Source: Diospyros lotus
Taxonomy: Eukaryota; Streptophyta; Magnoliopsida; Ericales; Ebenaceae
Length of the DNA stretch: 64,000 bases
Assembly: GCF_014633365.1 (NCBI RefSeq)
Contig: NC_068350.1
Span: forward strand, 4,779,001-4,843,000
Reading direction: 5' to 3'
The notes beneath the pieces are model-generated. The model did not search any database, was not told the origin of the DNA, and was given only the letters and a program-made list of their open reading frames with translations. How positions within the stretch are numbered: position 1 is the stretch's first letter; every line of letters begins with the position of its first letter. The position numbers and the translations under genes are program-made. Positions 15,401-27,400 of the stretch are shown here, one piece after another.

Positions 15401-18400
15401 AACTCACAGCCTTATCATTTTCATAGCTCTTGTGAAATTAGAAAGATAACATGCGATACTCTCTCTCTCAGCCCCCCTTGCCCTATTTATAGAAAATAGG
15501 GAGATATTTCCTAGGACTGGTTATGATATTTCTGGATTTGCCCTCCACTAATAACTATTATTACAAGAGAGCCACCCGCCTATCAACTAACAGATAACCG
15601 CATACAAAAAACACTGCACATAATCCTATCACTAACTCTAGACAATCTTTAACATCTATAATTATATGAATTATCTTCTTCTTGTACTGCAAGTTTCTTT
15701 TTTTAAGTCTCGCAAGCATTCATGACCACACAAAATGCTCAAACATAATGTCATGATCCAAGGGCAATTCTGTAATTTTTGTTGTCAAGGCATTAGCCAT
15801 TTGTACTAGTTAGTTGCTGCATTGATGATTGTACCGCTATAGATATGCTATTAGCTGAAGGGAAGAGCCTATATAATGCTAAGATGTATGAGAATGGGAA
15901 TTCATGATTTGAGAAATAACATAATTCTTTCCCTCCCAATTCTCTCTCTCCCAAATTCTCCCTTCTGTCAATTCTCCCTCCAAAACTCTCTCAGTTACCC
16001 TATAATTCCAACATGCTTGAGTCTCATCTTAAAGACTTGACATTTGGTATCAAAGCCAGCGATCCTCGACGAGGAGTTGGCATTGGCTGCGTACAGACGG
16101 AGTAGATCAGATCACAACAAATTGTGATTTGTGAGTGGAATTGCAAATCTCTGCTAATTAGAAGAAGCGAGTGGTTACAAATTGAGATGGCAGAAGAGAC
16201 GAGGTTGAAGCAATTAGAATCAATGATGGAAGCACTAGAGTTCAAAATGACACAGACTCACAAAGCTGTCACTCAAAGCAGGGAAGATGACATGGTGGCA
16301 ATCAGAAAAGGAATGCGTGAGGATCTTTTAGCCTCACGGGAAAGCATGCAAAGGGAATTGGAGAGACATAGAGAAATGATGGAACAATACGATCAGAGGA
16401 TCAACAACATGTTCAACATATGGCTGGCGCTCAGCCATTCACAAACTCCGACCAACTCCACTCTATCATGCTTCTACACCAATTCTGGAACCAAGCGTCA
16501 GCCACATCATCGAGATATGTGGCAGCCATGTTCACCTTCTCCCTTTTAGCCACTCGGTACTAATAAAACACCCGTTCACACCATCTCACCCACCATCTAG
16601 GCCTATCCCTCTCAAATGCAGGAATCTCCATTCTAGGCCCTATAAGTGCAGGGTGAGCTCCTCCTACTCCGCTATGGAAATTCTCCTCCTCTGCTTCCAT
16701 TTTGTCCTCGACCTCCATTGGATCATGGGACCTCGTTCTATTCCTTGGCATCATCAAAATTGGTGCCAAGGAAGCTTTGGGGGGAAAATCCATTGGAAGG
16801 CTAGCATTAGGTTGCTGAGCAAACATGCTCAAGGCGACGCTCACTTGCTAGTTAATTTGCCGGCTTAGTCCAGTAAATTCCTCCCTAAGTCCACTAACGA
16901 CTCGCTCTAAATGAGTCGCATTCTCCGATCGATACCTATTGATCTCCTTATGTGGATGCCCAATTCCAATGTCTCCAAGCGATCTTTGACCTGCTTTTGG
17001 TTCTGGCACATCCCCAATTCAATGGCATCCAATCTGGACTCCATTTGTTTCGCACGAGTGCCCTCGGCCATAGTCACTAATCCGGCCACGTCGCTAGCTC
17101 TGATACCAAATGTTAGATCTAGAATCTAATTGGAAGGTTCTTCTGTAATTGAGGAAAAACAAAGAGTGAGTGGGAAGGAAGAACACGAGAAAGAGAGACA
17201 AGAGAATTGAGAGAGAGAGAGAGAGAGTTTGAGAGAATTTGGAGAGAAAAGATCATGGAATTATCCTCACATGATCCCCATCCTCGTGTGCATTCTCTTA
17301 TTTATAGGAGAGTTAGTTAGTTACAGCTTCTAGAGAACTCAACTCAAGTGGCCATGTGCATTTGGCTCTAATCCCTTACATCTCAACCTCTAGTTACAAT
17401 CGTGTACCCCCCCTCTATTCATATACACCCAATTACAATGATACCCTTGAGTTGTGACAATGTCTACTGCCTATCACCCACAAATGGATAACCAAATTGA
17501 AAAGGTCAATCAGTGTCTGGAAGCTTACTTGAGGTGTATGTGCTTCGCTAAACCCAAAAGTTGGAATAGGTGGTTATCCTTAGAACAATGGTGGTATGAT
17601 GCCAACTACAACAATGCCATTAAAAGAAGCCCCTTCGAAGCAGTGCTCGGTTACAGACCTCCCTTATTGCCTGCAATCTCCCATTCCACAACCACCATGG
17701 CTACTGTGGAACAGTACTTGCAACAGAGGCAAGAGGTGTTAACTATACTTAAGAGGGAATTAGCCACACCCCAGAACAAGATGAAGCAGAAGGTTGATAA
17801 ACGGATGAGTGACAGGTCCTTCCATGTGGGTGATAGGGTCTACCTTAAGGTGAAAAAGTTCCTACAACAACCCTTTGCAGCCACACCAGCCTCCAAACTC
17901 AACCCTAAGTACTTTGGGCCCTATCCTATAGAATCAAAGGTGGGGAAAGTGGCTTACAAGTTGTAGTTACCAATAGGGTTCAACACTCACCTCGTGTTCC
18001 ATGCCTCATTACTAAAGAGGTCTATTGAACCTAATGCTCCTACGAGCCAAAACTTGCCAACTATGGAAGAAGCAATTGAACCTCAGGCCATTGTAGATAA
18101 GAGAGTGATCTACCAAGGTGCAGCCCCCTTGACACAGGTGTGGGTACAATGGTCACACATGCACCCTGACCATACAACTTAGGAATACCTACTAGAACTG
18201 TTTAAACAATTTCCGAGAGCTACTGACCTACTCTAAATTCTTGAGGACAAGAATTATTTTCAAGGGGAGGGGAATGTCACGATCTAGGGGCAATTCTGTA
18301 ATTTTCTTTGTTAAGGCATTAGCCATTTGTACTAGTTAGTTGCTGCATTGATGATTGTACCCCTACAGTTATGCTGTTAGTCGAAGGGAATAGACTATAT

Positions 18401-21400
18401 AAGGCTAAGATGTATGAGGATGGGAATTCATGTTTTGAGAAATAACAGAATTATTTCCTTCCTAATTCTTTTCCCTCCCAATTCTCTCTCTCCCAAATTC
18501 TCCCTTCTTTCAAATTCTCCCTCTAGAACTCTCTCGGTTACCCTATAATTCCGACGTGCTTGAGTCTCATCTTAGAGACTTGACACATTCCTCCACTACA
18601 TCCATCTCAACTCAACTCTATAAGGTAACAAAAACACCCAGCTTGTGCACGATTGAACCTGCCATCAAAAGTATTCAATCTTAGGTTTTGGTCTTCAATA
18701 CAACCTATCCCTTTATTCTTACTTGAGTTTTACTAAACTCTAGTACATAAATTATTCTCATTTCAGAACCTTTTGATTCCAGAACTTGTGTAGTACAGAA
18801 TAATATCAAATGTTCTGATGAGATAATGATGCAATTGTACTTTCTTCAGCTGGATGTTCTTATTGAATCAAACAGGAAGCACTTACGTGGAAGTCATGTA
18901 CTCTTCATAAAAGAAGTAGTCCAGAATGTACAACTGAAAAAAGAAGAAACCCAAAATAATATTATGGTTAAGCAAATTAAAAAGAAAGAAATCAACAACT
19001 GCATACAATGTGTGAAAAAATTAAAATATGCAACATCAAATTACCGCACAGAATAGCTGGTAGAGGATCATTGATTGGCTCAAGTTGGAATCTTGAGCAC
19101 TTTTGGCCAGGACAGAGAGATTGATAAGCAGCCATCCCATCATTCCAGCTCTAACAAAGAAAAATCTGGAGAAGAGACTTATCTCATCTTAAGAAGCAAT
19201 GAGTTCATCATAAAATCACACTGGACCATGTCATTGCATTCAACTCATATATGGCCAAAACATCAGTCATATATAGAATAGAAACATGGAAGGGTCAGAC
19301 AATACTGTTTAAGATGTTATAAAAAAGAAAAGGAAAAGGCTAAGGCTGAGCAAAATTGTTTTGTACTTTAATCTGGCTCATTGAAACTGGGCTGTCATGC
19401 ATTGAGGAAAAAACAACTGAGAGGATTGTAAAGAAAAATAATCATATATAAAGAGGAGAAAAGAAAACAACAGAAGCTGAACTCAGACTACAAAAACTAC
19501 AATAAAAAATTTCAAGTGCTTGAAACTGAAACAATATCAGTGGGGCATTAAGACTACATAGAAATAACATAAATGCATAGTCTGAAATTCTAAAGATCTA
19601 CAGCAGAAGGAAACATTCCCAAATTGAAGTCCAGATTACATACTTGAGGTCAATGCCCATAAATTGAGGATTCAGCTGTATCCCAAACCACCTGATGCAT
19701 GATAATAATATACTAAGGGTGATTAATCAAAAAACATTATTCAACATGCTTACAACAAAAACACAAGAATAGTATCTCTATGGCACATGGAAAAGAAAGT
19801 TTTTGCTAGTTGAGAATAAGTATCACAATAGAAGGCTCTAAGGGAAAGCAAAACTAGCAAAACAAGGCAAATGTATACATAAAGAAGGGAATCTAAATTC
19901 TATATATACAATAAAATTGAAAATATCAAAGATAATTATATATAAGCCTTAGAAAGATGCTCAAGCCAGGAATTGGAGTTGTTCGTTATTGTTGTTTTCT
20001 TTTATTAGTCATTTAACTATTGTGGTTGCAATAATAAGACATGGAAGAAAAAAGTGCACAGGAGAGCTGAAATATGAGAATTGTCCATGTCTCTCATCAT
20101 CAAACAGCAATTCGTTTTTCTGTGCCCATTACTTGCTAGAATTTTGGTTGAGCAGCCCTTGTTCTGAGATTCTGCCACATTTCATTTTGAAAGGGTTTGC
20201 CTCCTTTTTGGAAGTTCTTCTTTTCTTTGTTATCGATCAAAAAGAATAAAGAAATAAACGGCAAACTATTCTGATGCTGAAGTATTCAACCTACCTTATA
20301 TAAACACATGGACATTATGCTAATGTTGAGTGCATAAAAATTAAGCATGTAGTTACTGAGACAGTATTAACATAGCATAAACAACATACAGAGATATAAG
20401 AGCTCCAAGAACTTGATGTACGGGAAAGTTTGCTTCTGAATTGAAAACCAAAGCTCTGCTTCAACTTCTAATAATCAACTAATAACTTTAGCCAATATTT
20501 CTAATCTGTACCGAATATAGTCACCAACAAGGAAGTTAAAAGAAGTTAAATTCTTAACAGGTAGAAAGAAGACACTTACATGTGAAAAATGAAAAGGAGA
20601 AATATGAATATTCCTCACTTTCCATTGATCCATAGGGAGAATTATATATATATAAAAAAAAAAAATCCTAAGAACTCTCTTAAATTACAGGAATATATTA
20701 CAACAAATTTAAATACACTACATTACAAATTTGGATGAATTTGAACTTGGATTCCCTCATTTGTTTTGAAGACTGCTTCATCCTTTCTTTCCTTTATCCT
20801 CTTATCTACTCGTTCACGGCTTTGAATCAATCTTTCTTTTCTTTTATCTTCTCCAACAACATGATCCAACAGATATTCTATAAACCAATTCAATATAAAT
20901 ATACTTTTAAGCTGCCTATAGGCCCAAAAAAGTAGGAAACCAGAACCCTCAAATACTATCATAGTCAGCTCAAACAATCTCCCGTGTGTCCAAGTAAGAT
21001 CTCCAATATCAGTTGACAAAAAGTGAATATTCAGTTCCATTCCGTTTGATATGGAGTGTATGGGCCTAAATGAAGATATGACAAAAAACAGAAATATATG
21101 GAAGTCTAGAATTCATGTAGCCGACCCCATATAGTGTGATAAAGACTGAATATGTTGTTTGTTGAATTATATGGTTATAATCTAGTGTTAATCTTATATT
21201 AGAACCCATGGCTCATGGCCCGTTATATTTGTATATATAGGTGTATAATCTATGAGTTTAATTAGGTTGTAAATGCATATTAAAAGCTAAGGTTTTCTTC
21301 CTAAGCTTCACATGGTATCAAAGCCAAAATACAAACCCTAGCCGCCGCTGCCCACATCACTGACGACCACTGTCAGTCGCGTCGCCACCGACCGCCGCGG

Positions 21401-24400
21401 CCTGCCATGCCCCCGTCGTCGCTGCTCGCGCACACCGCCACCACCGTGCTCGCGCTACTGGTCTGCAGCGGGTCTTCACTGTCTAGTGGCCAATCACGCA
21501 CACCGCCACCACCGTTGCGTTCGCCGGCCTCCGATCTATCGACCCCGGAGGATCGTCGCCGTTGCCGCCGCCTCTCTCGCATTGTTCAGAGACTTGTTTT
21601 GGCTCCGATCTCTCTCTTCAGTACTCCGATCGCGACGCCGTCTTCACCATTGGACTCACCTCCTTCACTTCATCCTAGTCCAGGTGATTTCGTCGCCATT
21701 CGCTGCAGTTGGTCACGGGCATCCACTGTCTCCCATCTGTTGATCTTGTAGAGCTCCCTTCTATCCAACATGACTGGTACTAGTAAATCTAGCTCATTCT
21801 CTGGTATTTTGTCTCCCTCTCCAGCCATTGCTACTAAGAAGTTGATGGGCAGTTCCAATTATATCTCTTGGTCTAAAGCGGTTGAACTATGGTGTATGGG
21901 TCAAGGTTTACAGGATCATTTAACTACCAAGGCCGAGAATGTGACCACAGCTAAAACTGAGTAGCAGAGAGCTGATGCTCTATTATGCAGTCTCTTATGG
22001 CAGTCAATTGATCATTCTCTTCATCCGATCTATACTAACTACACCACATGCTGTGAGTTGTGGGCTCAGGCTAAAGCTCTATACACTAATGACATTCAAC
22101 GTCTTTATTCAGTAGTGTCTAATTTGCTTAGTTTACGACAGTAGGGTCTGAGTCTTCCTAATTTTCTTGGTCGGATGGCCTCTATTAAAGCTGAATTTAA
22201 CTCCTTATTACCTGCTGGTAAGACTGTTGCAGAGGATCTAGCTCAGCGAGATAAATTCTTCATGGTGTGTACTCTTGCTGCCATTGGTCCTGAACTTGCT
22301 CCTGTTCGTGATCAGATTCTTGCTAGTCCTACTGTATCTACTATGGATGAAGTGTATTCTCGTCTTCTACGGGTTTCATCTGTTCCTAGAGTACCTTCAT
22401 CTTCTGCAAGTGATCATTTAGTTATGGCTTCACAGGTTCAAAGTAGTGGCAAACAAAGAGGAGATCGTGGTAATCGGGGCAAACGCCCCAAGTGTAACTA
22501 CTATCACAAGTGGGGACATACAAAGGAACAGTGTTATAAGTTGCATGGTCGCCCTCCTCGTGTTAATGTTGCTCATGCTGATGGTTCTCGATCTGAGTCC
22601 TTTGATAGTCATCCACCACAATCTATCCTTCTCACTGGAGCTGACTATGATGAGTATCTCAAGTATAAGACGTCCCAACAATCCTCATCCACAGTTGCTT
22701 TTGTCGCCCACTCTGGTGATTCCACTGCCTGTCTTGCTCAGTCGTCCTCTTTAGGACCATGGGTCCTAGATTCAGGTGCTTCTAACCATATCTCTGGTAA
22801 TCCCCATTTGTTCTCTCATTTTACTAATTTTATTTCTTTACCTTCTGTGACATTAGCTAATGGGTCCAAAGCGGTTGCTAAGGCTGTTGGCACTGACAAA
22901 CCCTTACCTTCTCTGCCTTTAGATTTTGTCCTTTATCTTCCTCATTGTCCCTTTAATCTTGTCTCTGTTAGCAAACTTACGCGTGCCTTAAATTGCTCTA
23001 TCACTTTTGATGATCATTCTGTTACTATCCAGGATTGCAGTACGGGACAAATGATTGGCGTCGGATGTGAGTCGCAGGGTCTCTATCATCTCAACCTTCT
23101 TGCATCTCTTGTTGCTTGCTCGGTGATTGAGTCTCTTGCTCTTCTCCACAATCATTTGGGACATCCCAGTTTGGCTAAGTTTCAAAAGATGGTCCCCAGT
23201 TTGTCTAGTTTGTCGTCTTTTCATTGTGAGTCTTGTCAACTTGGAAAACAGTCTCGCACTTCTTTTCCAAAGCGTGTCAATAATCGGGTTGTGTCCCCGT
23301 TTGCTTTAGTTCATTCCGATGTCTGGGGTTCTAGTCGTGTTGTGTCTGTTTTGGGTTTTCAATATTTTGTAAAGTTTATCGACGATTATTCTCGTTGCAC
23401 ATGGTTATATTTAATGAAAAATCGTTCTGAGTTATTCTCAATTTTTGAATCCTTTTGTGCTGAAATCAAAATGCAATTTCATACCTCTGTCCAAGTATTG
23501 CGCAATGACAATGCCCCCGAATATTTTTCTCTTCCCTTTACTACTTTTATGTTTTCTTAGGGGATTTTGCATCAGTCATCTTGTGCATATACACCACAAC
23601 AGAATAGGGTTGCTGAGTGTAAAAATAGACATTTGATTGAAACTGCTCGCACTCTTCTTCTACATCATCATGTCCCCTTTCGCTTTTGGGCTGAAGCTGC
23701 TCTTGCTGCTTGCTATCTCATTAATAAGATGCCCTCCTCAGTTCTTCAGCACCAGATTCCTCACTCTCTTTTGTTTCCTGATCAACCATTATATATTCTT
23801 CATCCCCGTGTCTTTGGTTGCACTTGCTTTGTCCATAACTTGTCTCCCAGTCAAGATAAATTGTCTGCTCGGTCCATCAAGTGCATTTTTCTTGGTTACT
23901 ATCGCTTTCAGAAGGGTTATCGGTGTTATTCTCCTGACACCCGCTGCTATTTTCTTTTAGTGGATTTACCTTCTTTGAGTCGTCTTCTTTCTACTCTTCA
24001 CCTCCTTCCGAGTGCCAACCCATTTTTGAGGCCATCCCTCTTCCCGCGAGTCCTCTCGCTTCTATGCTCCCTGTTTCTTCTTCTACCCCATTGCAGGTGT
24101 ATCATCAGCATCATCAGCCTCGGTCTCCTCCAGGTGGAGATGTTGTTCATGCGCCTTCTCCCGTGTCTCCTACTACTTCTGTGACTCCTGCTGTCTCACA
24201 TCCTGCTCCAGTCTCTCCACCTGTTACGGTCTTGCCTTCTGAGGATCTGCTTCTTATTGCCCTTCGAAAATGTACCCGTTCTTCTCGCAATCCTCACCCC
24301 ATTTATAATTTTCTTAGCTATCACCGTCTCTCGTCTCCTTTTTGTGCTTTTGTGTCTTCCTTATCCTCTGTTTCAGTACCTAAGACTGTTAGTGAGGCAC

Positions 24401-27400
24401 TTTCTAATCCGGGTTGGCGACAAGCAATGGTGGATGAGATGACTGCTTTGTATTCCAATGGTACTTGGGATTTGGTCCCTTTACCCCCAGGGAAATCTCT
24501 TGTTGGTTATCGGTGGATCTATACTGTCAAGGTGGATCCTGATGGGCAGGTTGATTGCCTTAAGGCCCGTTTGGTTCCCAAGGGGTATACTCAGGTTTAT
24601 GGTCTTGACTATGGTGACACTTTTTCTCATGTTGCTAAGATGTCCTTTGTGCGTTTGTTTCTCTCTATAACAACTATGCGCCACTGGCCGTTGTATCAGC
24701 TAGACATTAAGAATGCCTTCTTACATGGTGAGCTTCAAGAGGAGATTTATATGGAGCAACCTCCTGGGTTTGTTGCTCAGGGGGAGTCTGGGCAGGTTTG
24801 TAAACTCCGTCGCTCACTATATGGGTTGAAGCAGTCTCCTCAAGTTTGGTTTGGTCGTTTCAATGCTGTCATTCAAGACTTTGGTATGACTCGTAGTGAG
24901 TCTAATCATTCGATTTTTTATAAACACACATCACAGAGGAGGTGTATATACTTGGTTGTCTATGTGGATGATATTGTTATTACAGGTGATGATTAGGATG
25001 GTATTGTTCAATTGAAGAAACATCTTTTCCATCATTTTCAGACTAAGGACTTAGGGTTACTTAAATACTTTCTTGGCATAGAACTTGCTCAATCCAGTTC
25101 TGGTATTGTTATCTCTCAATGAAAGTATGTGTTAGACATTTTGGAAGAAACTGGGATGCTTGATGGTAAACCTATAGACTCTCCTATGGACCCTAATGTA
25201 AAGCTCTTACCAGGATAGGGGGAGCCTCTTGTTGATCCGGGAAGATACCGCAGGCTAGTCGGAAAACTTAATTATCTCACTATCACTCGCCCAGATATTT
25301 CTTTCTCAGTTAGTGTTGTCAGTCAGTTTTTGCAGTTTCCTTGCGATAGCCACTGGGATGCAGTAGTCCGAATTCTCAGGTTTATTAAGGGAGCTCCAGG
25401 TAGAGGACTATTGTATGAAGACAGAGGTCATACTCAAGTAGTTGGATATTCTGATGCTGATTGGGCAGGTTCTCCTTCTGACAGACGGTTTACTTCAGGA
25501 TATTGTGTTCTAGTTGGAGAAAACCTAGTATCTTGGAAAAGTAAAAAGCAGGAGGTTGTTGCTAGATCGAGTGCAGAAGCAGAATATCGTGCTATGGCCT
25601 TGGCAACGTGTGAATTTATCTGGTTAAAACAATTGCTTCAGGAGCTCAAGTTTGGAGAGATATCACAGATGAGATTAATTTGCGACAATCAAGCTGCATT
25701 ATATATTGCTTCCAATCCACTCTTTCATGAGAGGACCAAACATATCGAGATAGATTGTCACTTCATCCGAGAGAAGATTTTATCTAGCTGTATTACCACA
25801 GATTTTGTCAATTTCAATGACCAGTTAGCAGATGTCTTCACTAAATCTCTGAGTGGTCCTCGAATTGAGCATATTTGTAGCAAGCTCGGTGCATATGATA
25901 TATATGCTCTAACTTGAGGGGGAGTGTTGAGTTATATGGTTATAATCTAAGGTTAATCTTATATTAGAGCCCATGACCCATGGCCTATTGTATTTGTATA
26001 TATAGGTGTATAATCTATGAGTTTAATTAGGTTGTAAATACATATTAAAAACTAGGGTTTTCTTCCTAAGCTTCACATTGTTGTTTATTCAGTTCCATTC
26101 CATCCTGTCTACAGACATTTTTAAGCACATGTTCTGACCTTAATAGAAATGGGCACTGCCATCTCTAAACTGTCCAACAAATTTATCAGCAAATGGAGTT
26201 CACATTATATACCTTGATACAAGGTCCAGAAACTCACTGTTGAATACTCTTACAGAAGGCCTGAGTTTCAGTAACAGAGTACATTGACATTTTAAAAAGT
26301 TAATAAAAATGAGTAAAATGTAATGGACTCTTATCAATGAGGCACTTGATATCTATCCCACATAGACGAAAAGAGATCTCACATAATAAATCCATAACTT
26401 TATTATGATTGCATATATATTCAGCCAATAATTTCTCTATTGTGTAAAATGACAGTGCTCATTACATAATAAAATGACAGTCTGCTCGACCACTTACAGC
26501 ATTTGCATTTTTCTTTTGAGGGCTTTTTGTTCAAGATAAACCATGATAACATTAATGCTGAGCCATTACCAAGAACATGATTTTTGAACAAGGAACTTGG
26601 TAATGTAACACGTAAGGTGCTAAATCAAGACCCAGTAATAAAGACTTCATAATAGAAGTTTCAAAAATCGAAGTATTCAAACACATTGTACTCATTGAAT
26701 GCATCTTAATCAGCAGTGAGTTTAGGCCAAATCACATACAAAACATGGATCCAGTGCTAAAACTACAGATAAGGATAAAATACTGGAAGGACCTCATTTG
26801 TCAAAAATTGAGAACAAGTTAGCCCCCAATATTAGGATGGAAGAAAAGAAGACTACAAGTACAAGAAGCAATGACGAAGAGATTAAAATATTTGAGAAAT
26901 TCATTCTGGCATGTAAAATAAACTAGAGGAAATTTTAAGCCAGCCATCCAATAAAATATTTAGACATAAAATCAGAAGAACTCAATTCAAATAAAAATCA
27001 CTATGACCAGAAGTAGAAAAACGGATAGAGACACATACATGAGAATATGGTGAGCTAGAGAAAACAAGAACAAAGACAGTACAAGTATATAGCAAAACTA
27101 CATATTTTTATTTGTTTCTTTGAGAAAATAATTCCAAACAAAAATCTTGAAAAAGAAAATAGTAATTCAATACATCAATTTAAACATTATTCAACCTATG
27201 AAAGCAGCACTCACTCATATGAGAAGTATTATGAAAAGATGGTGCGACCCATTTACCCCAGTTTTCTTCTGATCAAACCCCAATTTAGACAAGAAACTAA
27301 AACCATAGTTCATATATTTGATACATAGACCTTTCAAAAAGCTTAAGATTGTCAAGGAAAATGAAACTAAGGAATTAGAACACCATTTAAACAGCAATTG

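Larger units (their letters stand above)
15749..18585 (+). mobile_element. Rearranged Ty3/gypsy element in FACKEL intron 8
   Basis: LTRs at 15749-16042 and 18275-18585 share GGGCAATTCTGTAATTTT, the pyrimidine-rich ATTCTCCCTTCT block and the end AGACTTGACA. A tRNA-type primer site, TTTGGTATCAAAGCC, follows the 5' LTR at 16043. A polypurine tract, CAAGGGGAGGGGA, precedes the 3' LTR. The interior is grossly deleted: a plus-strand gag N-terminus (16184-about 16428), then inverted sequence of another gypsy element (16428-17459), then plus-strand integrase and chromodomain tail. The candidate TSD (CATAA against CATTC) is poor. Confidence 0.82.
21160..26077 (+). mobile_element. Ty1/copia retrotransposon with short LTRs in FACKEL intron 5
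   Basis: Identical-length LTRs of 153 bases (21160-21312 and 25925-26077) differ at about 12 positions by eye. The 5-base TSD TTGTT is at 21155-21159 and 26078-26082. A primer site TGGTATCAAAGCC directly follows the 5' LTR, and the purine tract GAGGGGGAG precedes the 3' LTR. Domain order gag, protease, integrase, RT, RNase H is that of Ty1/copia. It lies antisense to FACKEL. An unusually GC- and CpG-rich leader (about 21345-21690) separates the LTR from gag. Confidence 0.93.
21044..26085 (+). mobile_element. RTE LINE 3' end interrupted by a copia element
   Basis: The LINE piece 21044-21159 encodes the decayed C-terminus (ATATGGAAGTCTAGAATTC, GTAGCCGACCCCATATAG) and its GTT-type tail resumes after the copia at about 26083. 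It is flanked by TATTCAGTTCCATTCC at 21028-21043 and again at 26086-26101, a perfect 16-base TSD. The copia therefore landed in the LINE tail after the LINE had landed in FACKEL intron 5. Confidence 0.85.

Noticed and set aside
21373..21751. Opposed open frames rich in Arg or Ser/Pro in the GC-rich copia leader
   Set aside because: Composition-driven frames between the primer site and gag. No conserved motif.
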